From contig NZ_LDWR01000013.1 of assembly GCF_001039005.1 (NCBI RefSeq), positions 62,001 to 126,000 of the forward strand: DNA of 64,000 nucleotides, in the 5' to 3' direction. A program made the translations under genes and the position numbers. Below are positions 8,724 to 17,579 of the stretch, in pieces. The stretch comes from Burkholderia cepacia. Its GTDB lineage: Bacteria; Pseudomonadota; Gammaproteobacteria; Burkholderiales; Burkholderiaceae. The notes beneath the pieces are model-generated. The model ran no database searches. It was not told the origin of the DNA and saw only the letters and a list, made by a program, of their open reading frames with translations. How positions within the stretch are numbered: the first letter of the stretch is position 1; every line of letters begins with the position of its first letter.

Positions 8724-11345
8724 ATGTCCAAAGCACTGATCATTGCGGAAAAGCCTTCTGTCGCGAACGACATCGCACGCGCTTTGGGCGGCTTTACCAA
8801 GCATGACGAGTATTACGAAAGCGACGATTTCGTCCTTTCGTCCGCTGTCGGCCACTTGCTGGAAATCGCCGCCCCGGAAGAGTACGAGGTCAAGCGCGGG
8901 AAATGGAGCTTCGCGCATCTGCCCGTCATCCCCCCGCATTTCGACCTGAACCCGATCGCAAAAAGCGAGTCGCGCCTCAAGGTGCTCACCAAGCTGCTGA
9001 AGCGCAAGGACGTCGACCGCCTGATCAACGCATGTGACGCGGGGCGCGAGGGCGAACTGATTTTCCGCCTGATCGCGCAGCACGCGAAGGCGAAACAGCC
9101 GGTCCAGCGCCTGTGGCTCCAGTCGATGACGCCGCAGGCGATCCGCGACGGTTTCGCGAACCTGCGCAGCGATTCGGACATGCAGCCGCTCGCGGATGCC
9201 GCGCGCTGCCGCTCGGAAGCCGACTGGCTCGTCGGGATTAACGGCACCCGCGCGATGACCGCGTTCAACAGCAAGGGCGGCGGCTTCTTCCTGACGACCG
9301 TCGGCCGCGTTCAGACGCCAACGTTGTCGATCGTCGTCGAACGCGAAGAGAAAATCCGCCGCTTCGTCCCGCGCGACTACTGGGAAGTGAAGGCGCAGTT
9401 CGTCTGCGCCGGCGGCTTCTACGAAGGCCGGTGGTTCGACCCGAAATTCAAGCGCGACGAATTTGATCCGGAAAAACGCGACTCCCGTCTGTGGAGCCTG
9501 CCTGCGGCCGAGACGATCGTCGCCGCGTGCCGCGACCACACCGGCACGGTCTCCGAGGAATCAAAGCCGTCGACGCAACTGTCGCCGCTGCTGTTCGACC
9601 TGACGAGCCTGCAGCGCGAAGCGAACGGCCGCTTCGGCTTCTCCGCGAAAAACACGCTCGGCCTCGCGCAGGCGCTGTACGAAAAGCACAAGGTGCTGAC
9701 CTACCCGCGTACCGACGCGCGCGCGCTGCCGGAAGACTACATCGCGACGGTCCAGTCGACGCTCGAGATGCTCAAGGAGAGCAACAACTACCTGCCGCAC
9801 GCGAAGCAGGTGCTCGACAAGGGCTGGGTGAAGCCGAACAAGCGGATTTTCGACAACTCGAAGATCACCGACCACTTTGCAATCATCCCGACGCTGCAGG
9901 CGCCGAAGGCGCTGTCCGAGCCCGAGCAGAAACTGTATGACCTGGTCGTGAAGCGCTTCCTCGCGGTGTTCTTCCCCGCCGCCGAGTTCCGCGTCACGAC
10001 ACGGATCACCGAGGTGGTCGGCCATCGCTTCAAGACCGAAGGCAAGGTGCTCGTCGAGCCGGGCTGGCTGCAGGTGTACGGCCGCGACGCCGAAGGCGCG
10101 GACGCGAATCTCGTGCCGGTGCAGAAGGACGAGAAGGTGAAGACGGACGAGATCGCCGCGGTCGCACTCGTGACGAAACCGCCGGCCCGCTACTCGGAAG
10201 CGACGCTGCTGTCCGCGATGGAGGGCGCCGGCAAGCTGGTCGAGGACGACGAGCTGCGTGAGGCGATGGCCGCGAAGGGCCTCGGCACGCCGGCCACGCG
10301 CGCGGCGATCATCGAAGGCCTGCTCGGCGAGAAATACCTGCTGCGCGAGGGTCGCGAAATGATCCCGACCGCGAAGGCATTCCAGCTGATGACGCTCTTG
10401 CGCGGGCTCGGCGTGAAGGAACTGACCGCGCCCGAGCTCACCGGAGAATGGGAATACAAGCTGTCGCAGATGGAGCGCGGCAACCTCGGGCGTGACGCGT
10501 TCATGCAGGAAATCGCCCGCATGACGCAGCAGATCGTCAAGCGCGCGAAGGAATACGATTCCGACACGATCCCCGGCGACTACGCGACGCTCGAGACGCC
10601 GTGCCCGAACTGCGGCGGCCAGGTGAAGGAAAACTACCGCCGCTTCGCATGCACGAAGTGCGAGTTCTCGATCTCGAAGATCCCGGGTAGCCGGCAGTTC
10701 GAGATCCCGGAAGTCGAGGAGTTGCTGCAGAAGAAGGAAATCGGCCCGCTGTCCGGGTTCCGCAGCAAGATGGGCCGCCCGTTCTCGGCGATCCTCAAGC
10801 TGTCCTTCGACGACGAGACGAAGAACTACAAGCTCGAGTTCGATTTCGGCCAGGACCAGGGCGGCGAGGACGGCGAAGCGCCCGACTTCTCCGCGCAGGA
10901 GCCGGTCGGCGCATGCCCGAAGTGCAAGGGCCGCGTATTCGAGCACGGGATGAGCTACGTGTGCGAGCACTCGGTCGCGAACCCGAAGACCTGCGACTTC
11001 CGCTCGGGCAAGGTGATCCTGCAGCAGGAAATCACGCGCGAGCAGATGGGCAAGCTGCTCGCCGACGGCCGCACGGATCTGCTGCCGAACTTCAAGTCGT
11101 CGCGTACGGGCCGCAACTTCAAGGCGTTCCTCGTGAAGCAGCCGGACGGCAAGATCGGCTTCGAGTTCGAGAAGAAGGAACCGAAGGCCGCCGCCGCGAA
11201 GAAGACGGCAAAATCGGCGACAAAGGATGCCGAAACCGTCACGGAAGGCGCCGAGGAGAAACCGGCACCGGCCCGCAAGACCGCGGCCAAGACTGCCACC
11301 AAAACCGCCGCTCGCAAAACGACGGCGCGCAAGACGGGCTCGTAA
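8724..11345 (+). CDS. topB: DNA topoisomerase III with lysine/alanine-rich tail
   Basis: TopB is a type IA topoisomerase that decatenates DNA through a transient 5'-phosphotyrosine bond. The 873-residue product starts with the TOPRIM domain (MSKALIIAEKPSVANDIA, then NACDAGREGELIFRL near residue 105), contains VGRVQTPTL, and has the catalytic tyrosine in KVLTYPRTDAR (about residue 330). Two zinc-ribbon-like cysteine groups follow (CPNCGG...CTKCEF near 633 and CPKCKGR...CEH near 730). The last ~55 residues are low-complexity Lys, Ala and Thr (AARKTTARKTGS), resembling a histone H1-type tail. It ends at a strong bidirectional terminator. Confidence 0.96.
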   Translation: MSKALIIAEKPSVANDIARALGGFTKHDEYYESDDFVLSSAVGHLLEIAAPEEYEVKRGKWSFAHLPVIPPHFDLNPIAKSESRLKVLTKLLKRKDVDRLINACDAGREGELIFRLIAQHAKAKQPVQRLWLQSMTPQAIRDGFANLRSDSDMQPLADAARCRSEADWLVGINGTRAMTAFNSKGGGFFLTTVGRVQTPTLSIVVEREEKIRRFVPRDYWEVKAQFVCAGGFYEGRWFDPKFKRDEFDPEKRDSRLWSLPAAETIVAACRDHTGTVSEESKPSTQLSPLLFDLTSLQREANGRFGFSAKNTLGLAQALYEKHKVLTYPRTDARALPEDYIATVQSTLEMLKESNNYLPHAKQVLDKGWVKPNKRIFDNSKITDHFAIIPTLQAPKALSEPEQKLYDLVVKRFLAVFFPAAEFRVTTRITEVVGHRFKTEGKVLVEPGWLQVYGRDAEGADANLVPVQKDEKVKTDEIAAVALVTKPPARYSEATLLSAMEGAGKLVEDDELREAMAAKGLGTPATRAAIIEGLLGEKYLLREGREMIPTAKAFQLMTLLRGLGVKELTAPELTGEWEYKLSQMERGNLGRDAFMQEIARMTQQIVKRAKEYDSDTIPGDYATLETPCPNCGGQVKENYRRFACTKCEFSISKIPGSRQFEIPEVEELLQKKEIGPLSGFRSKMGRPFSAILKLSFDDETKNYKLEFDFGQDQGGEDGEAPDFSAQEPVGACPKCKGRVFEHGMSYVCEHSVANPKTCDFRSGKVILQQEITREQMGKLLADGRTDLLPNFKSSRTGRNFKAFLVKQPDGKIGFEFEKKEPKAAAAKKTAKSATKDAETVTEGAEEKPAPARKTAAKTATKTAARKTTARKTGS

Positions 11346-11404
11346 CGGTCAGATCGCCGGGGCCTTCCCCGGTGGATCAGGCTCCGGCAGGCAGCCATAA
11401 AAAA

Positions 11405-11437
11405 ACGCGGATCGATCGCTCGATCCGCGTTTTTTCT
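11405..11437. terminator. Bidirectional terminator between topB and the LysR gene
   Basis: An 11-bp perfect stem (ACGCGGATCGA at 11405-11415 and TCGATCCGCGT at 11420-11430) with a TCGC loop is preceded by an A-run and followed by a T-run. It can therefore stop both topB (plus) and the convergent lysR-type gene (minus). Confidence 0.9.
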
Positions 11438-11474
11438 TGGTGCCGGCGGCAACCGCCGCCCTGCCGTCGCGCCG

Positions 11475-12524
11475 TTACAGCGGCGACGGCACCGCGACGC
11501 GCGTGCGAGGCGAACGCGGCAGACGCGGCGACAGATTCGGGTCGGCCGCCTCGGGCTGCTCGGCACGTGTCTCGACGCCGATCGGCGCGAGCGTCGCACC
11601 TTGCGCGGCCCACTGCTCGCCGATCGTCGCTTCGGTCGAGTGACTGAAATGCTCGACGAGGTGATCGATGAACGTGCGCACCTTCGCGGGCAAATGGCGC
11701 CGGCTCGGGTAAGCGATGTTGATTTCGACCTGCGGCAGCCGGAAATCCGGCAGCAGCCGCACGAGTGCGCCGTGCGCGATGTCGCTGCCGATCAGATAGC
11801 TCGGCAGGATCGCGACCCCCATCCCGAGCAGCGCGAACTGGCGCAGCATCGCCGTGTTGTTCGCGACGATCACGTTGGTCGGGCGCACGCGCACTTCGCC
11901 GTCCGGCCCCGTGAACACGCGCTCGTCGCCCCAGTATTCGGCCGGCAGGCTCAGGCTCGGGTGCGCGACGAGCTGCTCCGGATGCGTCGGCACGCCATGC
12001 TTCTCCAGATAGCTCGGCGTTGCGCACACGGTCATGCAGCCCGTGGTCAGCCGCCGCGTGACGATGCTCGCGCTGCGCATCTGGCGCGTGACGACGATGC
12101 CAACGTCGAAGCCTTCCTCGACGAGATCGACCTGCCGGTCGACCAGCGTGAGATCCGGCACCACTTTCGGGAAATTCTCCGTGTACGACTGCAACACGGG
12201 CGCGAGGTTGTGCAGGCCGAACACGACCGGCGCGACGATGCGCAGCGTGCCGACCGGCTCGTGATTGCGCGCAACGACCATCTGCTCGACGTCCTCGAGC
12301 TCATCGAGGATCTGGCGAGCACGCTCCAGATAGACCTGACCGGACTCCGTCAGGGAAAGGCTGCGGGTGGTGCGGTTCAGCAAACGCGTGCCGAGCCGAC
12401 CTTCCAGATCGGCGACGTGACGCGTCGCGACCGCGTTGGAGATATCCATTGCGCTCGCGGCCCGCGCGAAACTGCCGAGATCAGCAACCTTGACGAACAC
12501 GCGCATCGACTGCAAATGATCCAT
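11475..12524 (-). CDS. LysR-family transcriptional regulator
   Basis: The 349-residue product has an N-terminal LysR helix-turn-helix (about residues 1-60, MRVFVKVADLGSFARAASAM then LNRTTRSLSLTESG) and a C-terminal effector-binding domain (PVGTLRIVAPVVFGLHNLAP). It exceeds the usual ~300 residues by a C-terminal tail of about 45 residues rich in Pro, Arg and Ala, with no recognisable domain. A clear ribosome binding site (GCAGGAG) precedes the start. The target is not known; the divergent 2-hydroxyacid dehydrogenase gene lies 424 bases away and is a candidate. Confidence 0.9.
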   Translation of the reverse strand: MDHLQSMRVFVKVADLGSFARAASAMDISNAVATRHVADLEGRLGTRLLNRTTRSLSLTESGQVYLERARQILDELEDVEQMVVARNHEPVGTLRIVAPVVFGLHNLAPVLQSYTENFPKVVPDLTLVDRQVDLVEEGFDVGIVVTRQMRSASIVTRRLTTGCMTVCATPSYLEKHGVPTHPEQLVAHPSLSLPAEYWGDERVFTGPDGEVRVRPTNVIVANNTAMLRQFALLGMGVAILPSYLIGSDIAHGALVRLLPDFRLPQVEINIAYPSRRHLPAKVRTFIDHLVEHFSHSTEATIGEQWAAQGATLAPIGVETRAEQPEAADPNLSPRLPRSPRTRVAVPSPL

Positions 12525-12947
12525 AAACGACTCCTGCCGCTGTTACAACTTCAAAAAGATGAAGCAAATGCGTAATTCTCCTACGACAGCGGAAATGATG
12601 CAGAGTTGCTCAACAAAGCCCCGGTTGACGATAAAAATAGTCAAAAATCCTCGCCATCTGCGGATAGTTGATCCAACTATTCCGATTGAAGCAACAATTG
12701 GGTGAACCTCGTCGAGTAAGCAGCCGAATCAGGAAAGACGTATTTGATGCGACACAACAGCGCACCCGGCCGTACCGCACGCGAGCGGCGCCAGGTGTGG
12801 CTGCCGCCAATTGCGGCGGAGCGTAACAACCTGTTAAAAAGACACCATGAAGGCAGCCGACGTAGCATCATGTCGGCCCCGGCCGGGCGGGACGGGTGCG
12901 CGATGTGCGCCGCCGCCGCCGCTTTCAACGCGCGACACCCGCTCACC
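12525..12947. other. Intergenic region between lysR and the dehydrogenase gene
   Basis: About 420 bases without a supported gene. It holds the lysR ribosome binding site and an inverted repeat CTTCA-N6-TGAAG at 12549-12564, about 25 bases upstream of the lysR start, which is a plausible autoregulatory site for a LysR protein. The right half is GC-rich, and the dehydrogenase frame is open through it without family similarity. No RNA gene or clear promoter pair was recognised. Confidence 0.4.
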
Positions 12948-13961
12948 ATGAAAATTGCCATCCTCGACGACTACCAGGACGCCGTCCGCAAGCTGAACTG
13001 CTTCGAGATGCTTGCCGACCACGACGTGAAGGTCTTCAACAACACGGTGCGCGGCCTGGGACAGCTCGCGAGCCGTCTGGCGGAAGTCGAGGCGCTCGTG
13101 CTGATTCGCGAACGGACCCCGATTTCGTCGCAACTGCTCGCCAAGCTGCCGAACCTGCGCATGATCAGCCAGACCGGCCGCGTCTCGAGCCACATCGATC
13201 TCGAAGCCTGTACCGACCGCGGCATCGCGGTGCTCGAAGGCACGGGCTCGCCGGTCGCGCCCGCCGAACTGACCTGGGCGCTCGTGATGGCCGCCCAGCG
13301 CCGCATTCCGCAATACGTCGCGAACCTGAAGCAGGGCGCATGGCAGCAGTCGGGCCTGAAGACGTCGGCCATGCCGCCGAACTTCGGCCTCGGCCAGGTG
13401 CTGCGCGGCCAGACGCTCGGCATCTGGGGCTACGGCAAGATCGGCCGGCTCGTCGCCGGCTACGGCAAGGCGTTCGGGATGAACGTGCTGATCTGGGGCC
13501 GCGAGCATTCGCTCGAGGCCGCGCGCGCCGACGGCTATACGGCCGCCGAAAGCCGCGAAGCGCTGTTCGAGCAGAGCGATGTGCTGTCGCTGCATCTGCG
13601 CATGCACGATGACACGCGCGGGATCGTCAAGCAGGAAGACCTGATGCGGATGAAGCCGACGTCGCTGCTCGTCAACACGAGCCGCGCGGAACTGCTCGAG
13701 GAAAACGCGCTCGTCAACGCGCTGTCGCACAACCGTCCGGGGATGGTTGCGATCGACGTGTTCGAGAGCGAGCCGATCCTGCAGGGCTACAGCCTGCTGC
13801 GGATGGAAAACGTGATCTGCACGCCGCACATCGGCTACGTCGAACGCGAAAGCTACGAGCTTTATTTCAGCGCGGCGTTCAGGAACATCCTCGCGTTCGA
13901 CCAGGGCGACATGTCGAGCGTCGCCAACCCGGAAGCGCTGACGCCGATCCGCAAGCGCTGA
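12948..13961 (+). CDS. D-isomer-specific 2-hydroxyacid dehydrogenase
   Basis: This NAD(P)-dependent oxidoreductase of the D-2-hydroxyacid dehydrogenase family has 337 residues. The dinucleotide-binding motif is GIWGYGKIGRLVAGYG (about residues 149-164). The catalytic residues of the family are present: Arg in NTSRAELLEE, Glu in VFESEPI and His in TPHIGYVE. Length and arrangement match glycerate or phosphoglycerate dehydrogenase-like enzymes; the substrate is not known. I start it at MKIAILDDYQ, where family similarity begins. The ribosome binding site is weak, and a start 32 codons upstream at an ATG cannot be excluded. Confidence 0.85.
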   Translation: MKIAILDDYQDAVRKLNCFEMLADHDVKVFNNTVRGLGQLASRLAEVEALVLIRERTPISSQLLAKLPNLRMISQTGRVSSHIDLEACTDRGIAVLEGTGSPVAPAELTWALVMAAQRRIPQYVANLKQGAWQQSGLKTSAMPPNFGLGQVLRGQTLGIWGYGKIGRLVAGYGKAFGMNVLIWGREHSLEAARADGYTAAESREALFEQSDVLSLHLRMHDDTRGIVKQEDLMRMKPTSLLVNTSRAELLEENALVNALSHNRPGMVAIDVFESEPILQGYSLLRMENVICTPHIGYVERESYELYFSAAFRNILAFDQGDMSSVANPEALTPIRKR

Positions 13962-14015
13962 TCACACGGGCCGGGCTGCGCGCGCCGCGCGGCCCCGCCG
14001 CTCCGTTCCCCGTCT

Positions 14016-14882
14016 TCAGGCGGCCACGCGGCCGCCCGTCATCGCGTCGACGCGCGTGAGGAAATGCTCGCCGTCGCGCCGCCCGAGGTCGTACGCATGC
14101 CGCATCTGCGACGGGCTCGTGTAATCCCAGCTCGAAATCGGCACCTTGCTCGACGGCTGTACGTACAGCCGCCGCTGGTCGCCATGCGCGACCGTAAACA
14201 TCTGCGGGCGCGGATACAGCCGCGTGACGAGCACCAGCACGTCGCCGGGCGACGGGTCGAGTGCGTCGACCGGCACGTTGTCGACCATCCCGCCGTCGAG
14301 CACGGGCCGGCCGCCGCGGCGCAGCACCGGCGTAAACGGCGGCGTGCAGGACGACTGCAGGATCAGGTCGGCGAGTTCCTCGACTTGCGTGCAGGCCTGA
14401 GCGCGCACGAATTCGGGCCGGAAGCCGAGCGTGCGCCCGAGCGTCGGGTGCAGCGTCTTGCGCACGTACTTCTCGATGTTGTACGCGACGAGGCCGGCAG
14501 CAACGGCACTGCGCGCACCGAGCCAGCGCGGCACGTGCGACACGCCGATGCGGATCTCCGGTGCAGCGGCGAGCTTCGCGAACGGCTCGCCGTAGATGTC
14601 GAGCAAGGCCTGACGGTAGATGCGGTAGTGCGGAAACACGGGCTCGCGCCCGAACAGGTTGCCCCAGTACGCGTTCTTCCGGTTGTGGCGCAGTGCCTCT
14701 TCGTAATAGCGCATCACCCACGCGGCGTCGCGCGTATACAGCATGCACGCGGTCGCCGCGCCGGCCGAGATGCCGGTGATCACGCGCGGGCGCAGCTCGA
14801 GTGCCGGCTGCGCGACGTCCCAGAAGCCGGCCTGCCACCAGCAGCGATTGCCGCCGCCCGCAAAAACGATCTGGTCGAACAT
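14016..14882 (-). CDS. Patatin-like phospholipase
   Basis: The 288-residue product has the patatin fold motifs: a glycine-rich oxyanion hole (FAGGGNRCWWQAGF), the nucleophile elbow GISAG (about residues 37-41) and the catalytic aspartate in LDGGMVDNVP. It would be a serine lipid acyl hydrolase acting in the cytoplasm; no signal peptide is seen. The start at 14882 lies 8 bases after the stop of the upstream PaaI-like thioesterase gene, so the two are probably one operon. The combination of an acyl hydrolase and a thioesterase suggests handling of acyl chains, which is inference. Confidence 0.88.
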   Translation of the reverse strand: MFDQIVFAGGGNRCWWQAGFWDVAQPALELRPRVITGISAGAATACMLYTRDAAWVMRYYEEALRHNRKNAYWGNLFGREPVFPHYRIYRQALLDIYGEPFAKLAAAPEIRIGVSHVPRWLGARSAVAAGLVAYNIEKYVRKTLHPTLGRTLGFRPEFVRAQACTQVEELADLILQSSCTPPFTPVLRRGGRPVLDGGMVDNVPVDALDPSPGDVLVLVTRLYPRPQMFTVAHGDQRRLYVQPSSKVPISSWDYTSPSQMRHAYDLGRRDGEHFLTRVDAMTGGRVAA

Positions 14883-14890
14883 CGCGCCGC

Positions 14891-15295
14891 TCAGCTGACG
14901 AGCGCGTAGGTCGACGTCGCGTGGACGGCCATCTTGCCGTCCTCGTCGAACAGCTCGACTTCGCCGAACACGAGGTTGCGGCCCATCCGCAGCACGCGCG
15001 CGGTGACGAGCACGTCGCCCTTGCGCACGGGACGCATGAAGTTGGTGTTCAGCGACACGGTCGTCATCGGCCGGAACTCGCCGAGCGCGGACGAGATCGC
15101 GACCACCATCGCGGTGTCGGCGGCCGCCGTGAACACCTGGCCGCAGATCACGCCGCCCGAATGGCGGAACTCGCCGGAAAACGGCAGGCGCAGCGTGACG
15201 CTGTCGTCGCCGATCGACACGGGGACCAGACCGAGCGAGCGGACCCATGGGGCCAGCAGGCGATCCAGCAATTCGCGGACTGCGTTTTCGTCCAT
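14891..15295 (-). CDS. PaaI-family hotdog thioesterase
   Basis: A 134-residue hotdog-fold protein of the PaaI/YigI type. The core pattern is present: the helix segment SGGVICGQVFTAAADTAMVVAI, the strand TTVSLNTNFMRPVRKGDVLV and VLRMGRNLVFGEVELFDEDGK. Such enzymes hydrolyse acyl-CoA thioesters; the substrate is unknown. I chose MDENAVRELL at 15295 as start; the frame runs 24 codons further upstream without similarity. It is followed closely by the patatin-like gene. Confidence 0.87.
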   Translation of the reverse strand: MDENAVRELLDRLLAPWVRSLGLVPVSIGDDSVTLRLPFSGEFRHSGGVICGQVFTAAADTAMVVAISSALGEFRPMTTVSLNTNFMRPVRKGDVLVTARVLRMGRNLVFGEVELFDEDGKMAVHATSTYALVS

Positions 15296-15485
15296 CTTCG
15301 AATACCCAGAAAGCGTTGCGCGACCGCCGCGCAACGCGTGTGGCGTCATCATACCGGGACCGCGCAAACTGCGATCGCTCGTTACCGCGCCGACAGCTGC
15401 CGTAGTCTTGACGAAATATTTTGAGGAAATTCGCAGAAAGGACTTGCCAAGCCTGAATTACCCATGCATAATCTTTCTTCTGTTG

Positions 15486-15561
15486 GGGGCGTTAGCTCAG
15501 TTGGTAGAGCAGCGGACTCTTAATCCGTAGGTCGAGTGTTCGAGTCACTCACGCCCCACCA
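15486..15561 (+). tRNA. tRNA-Lys (anticodon CUU)
   Basis: A 76-base cloverleaf is present: acceptor stem GGGGCGT paired with ACGCCCC, D arm starting TAGCTCAGTTGGTAGAGC, anticodon stem GCGGA/TCCGT with loop CTCTTAA, TTCGA in the T loop, and an encoded 3' CCA. The anticodon at loop positions 3-5 is CTT, which reads AAG (Lys). A GNRA-loop terminator follows directly. Confidence 0.96.
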
Positions 15562-15893
15562 GGAATTCAAAAAGGCCGGTCAGCGCAAGCTGACCGGCCT
15601 TTTTCATTTCCGCCGCCCGCTCGTGGCGGCCCGCGCCTGTCACGGTACGCAACCGTACGCCCCTCGCGCATCGTTTCCGCTAGAATCGTCCGACAAATAT
15701 CACACGACCGGCGCAGGCACTGCCGTTTGCCCGCCGGCACTGAGAGAACATGGGACGTCAGACATGGAAGCATGTAACCGAGACGCGACCATTCAGAGGG
15801 CCTGGTTGCGCCGATATCGGCCTGTCCGTCGGGACACGCCGTTCACCCGATCCCCTCCGAATCCGCCGCGCGACGCACGAACCGGATCCGGCC
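15562..15893. other. Intergenic region downstream of tRNA-Lys
   Basis: About 330 bases between the tRNA and the DUF3592 gene. It contains the tRNA terminator at its left end and a possible -10 box TAGAAT at 15681-15686. No integrase or duplicated tRNA 3' end was seen, so there is no sign of an island at this tRNA. Confidence 0.4.
15574..15604 (+). terminator. Terminator of the tRNA-Lys transcript
   Basis: An 11-bp perfect stem GGCCGGTCAGC / GCTGACCGGCC with a GCAA tetraloop is preceded by an A-run and followed by TTTTT. Confidence 0.92.
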
Positions 15894-16799
15894 ATGCCGG
15901 GTAAGGACGCGCTCGCCGCGCTGGCGCTCGGCGTCGTGCTGCTCGTGCTGGCGGGCGTGCTCACAGTCACGGCCGGCCGCGCGACCGGCCACCTGGTCCG
16001 CGCGCCGGGCACGGTCGTGCGCATCGTGCAGGACAGCGACGCGATGCGCGCGTACCGGCCGATCGTCGCGTACCTCGCGAACGACGGCCAGCGCCGCGAG
16101 GTCGCCGGCAATACCGCGTCGACCGTGCCCGCGTACGACATCGGCGAGAACGTCGACGTCCTGCTCGACCCCGCCCATCCCGACCGTCCCGCACTGATCG
16201 ACGATTTCGCGCAACGCTGGTTTCCGGCTGCGGTGACGGCGCTGCTCGCCATCGCGTCGTTCGCGATCGGCGTCCTGCTGACCGTCGGCGAGCGCCACCG
16301 CCGGCAATTCGACACACCGCCGACCCGGGCCAAGCGCAAGCAGGCGCGGCGCCGCTGGGATGTCGCGATCGTGCTGATTCCGATCGCGATCGGCACCGGC
16401 TTCCTGGCCGGCGCCGGCGCGGCCGGGTTGCGTCAGTGGCAGATCGTCCACCTCTATGCGCGCTCGACCGGCCATGTCGTCGAGATCGCAAAAAATGCCC
16501 GGTCACCCCGCACGCGCACGTCGCTGTATTCGGCGATCGTCGCATTCACGACCGACAGCGGGCGCCAGATCACGTTCGCCCAGGGCTCGGCGTCGTCGCA
16601 TCCGGGCCTGCGCGAAGGCGACGCGGTCAATGTGCTGTATGACCCGGTCACGCCCGAGCGCGCGGTCGTCGATCGCTTCTGGGATCGCTGGGGCCTCACG
16701 GCCATCCTGTTCGCGATCGGCGCGCCGTTCCTCGCGGCCGGGCTGTTCGTCGCCGCGACGCTGTGGCCCGAACATCGGCCGCACGAAGCCGCTCAATGA
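15894..16799 (+). CDS. DUF3592 membrane protein
   Basis: The 301-residue product has four hydrophobic segments (about residues 5-24, 110-130, 157-178 and 262-287) and two similar extracytoplasmic modules. Each module has the DUF3592 pattern (RAPGTVVRIVQDSDAMRAYR and later STGHVVEIAKNARSPRTRTS, each followed by NVDVLLDP or NVLYDP). It is therefore an internal duplication of a membrane helix plus beta-rich domain. Function is unknown. I start it at MPGKDALAAL, just before the first membrane segment; the frame is open 48 codons upstream. Confidence 0.8.
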   Translation: MPGKDALAALALGVVLLVLAGVLTVTAGRATGHLVRAPGTVVRIVQDSDAMRAYRPIVAYLANDGQRREVAGNTASTVPAYDIGENVDVLLDPAHPDRPALIDDFAQRWFPAAVTALLAIASFAIGVLLTVGERHRRQFDTPPTRAKRKQARRRWDVAIVLIPIAIGTGFLAGAGAAGLRQWQIVHLYARSTGHVVEIAKNARSPRTRTSLYSAIVAFTTDSGRQITFAQGSASSHPGLREGDAVNVLYDPVTPERAVVDRFWDRWGLTAILFAIGAPFLAAGLFVAATLWPEHRPHEAAQ

Positions 16800-16820
16800 C
16801 GATCGCTCGCCAGCCGCGCG

Positions 16821-17579
16821 TCAGAACGCCGGCACGCCTTGCGCGAGCGTCGCGATGAACTTCGCGGTGCGCGGATCGCGCGGCCGGCCGAACAGGTCGC
16901 GCGACGCACCGGCCTCGACGATGCGGCCGTCGGCGAGAAACACCGCATCGTGCGCGATCGACGCGGCCAGGCGCAGGTCGTGCGTGGCCATCAGCATCGT
17001 CGTGCCTTCGCGTGCGAGCTGGCGCAATACCTCGACCACCTCGATGGACAACTCGGGATCGAGTGCCGACGTCGGCTCGTCGCACAACAACACCTGCGGC
17101 GACGGCGCGAGCGCGCGCGCAATGGCCACACGCTGCTGCTGGCCGCCCGACAGCGTCGCGGGCCATGCGTCGGCCTTCGCCGCGATGCCGACCTTGTCGA
17201 GCAGCGCGAGCGCCCGTTCGCGTGCGCGCTCGCGCGGCCAGCGCTGCACGGTCACCAGCCCCTCCATCACGTTCTGCACGACGCTCAGATGCGGAAACAA
17301 CTGGAAATTCTGGAACACCATGCCGGTTTGCCGGCGCACCGCGAACACGGCGTCGCGCGACGGCCGGCGCGCCGGTGCGAAGTCGATGCGCGCATCGCCG
17401 ACAACGAGCCTGCCCGCCTCGGGCACTTCGAGCAGGTTCACGCAGCGCAGCAGCGTGCTCTTGCCGCTGCCGGACGGCCCGATCAGCGCGGTCACGCTGC
17501 CCGGCTGCAATGCAAGATCGATCGCGCTCAGCACGCGATGCGCGCCGAACGACTTGTCGATGCGTTCGAGACGAATCAT
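16821..17579 (-). CDS. Polar amino acid ABC transporter, ATP-binding protein
   Basis: The 252-residue ATPase has Walker A GPSGSGKST (about residues 34-42), the signature LSGGQQQRVAIARAL, Walker B VLLCDEPTSALD and the switch histidine in MATHDLRLA. The sequence type (MIRLERIDKSFGAHRVLS, FQNFQLFPHLSVVQNV) belongs to the GlnQ/HisP group of polar amino acid importers. Its start codon overlaps the permease stop (17576-17579), so it is the last gene of a binding protein - permease - ATPase operon. The substrate cannot be fixed; cystine or an acidic or polar amino acid is plausible. Confidence 0.92.
   Translation of the reverse strand: MIRLERIDKSFGAHRVLSAIDLALQPGSVTALIGPSGSGKSTLLRCVNLLEVPEAGRLVVGDARIDFAPARRPSRDAVFAVRRQTGMVFQNFQLFPHLSVVQNVMEGLVTVQRWPRERARERALALLDKVGIAAKADAWPATLSGGQQQRVAIARALAPSPQVLLCDEPTSALDPELSIEVVEVLRQLAREGTTMLMATHDLRLAASIAHDAVFLADGRIVEAGASRDLFGRPRDPRTAKFIATLAQGVPAF

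Noticed and set aside
15486..15900. Genomic island at the tRNA-Lys 3' end
   Set aside because: No integrase and no repeat of the tRNA 3' end were seen downstream; neighbouring genes have core composition.
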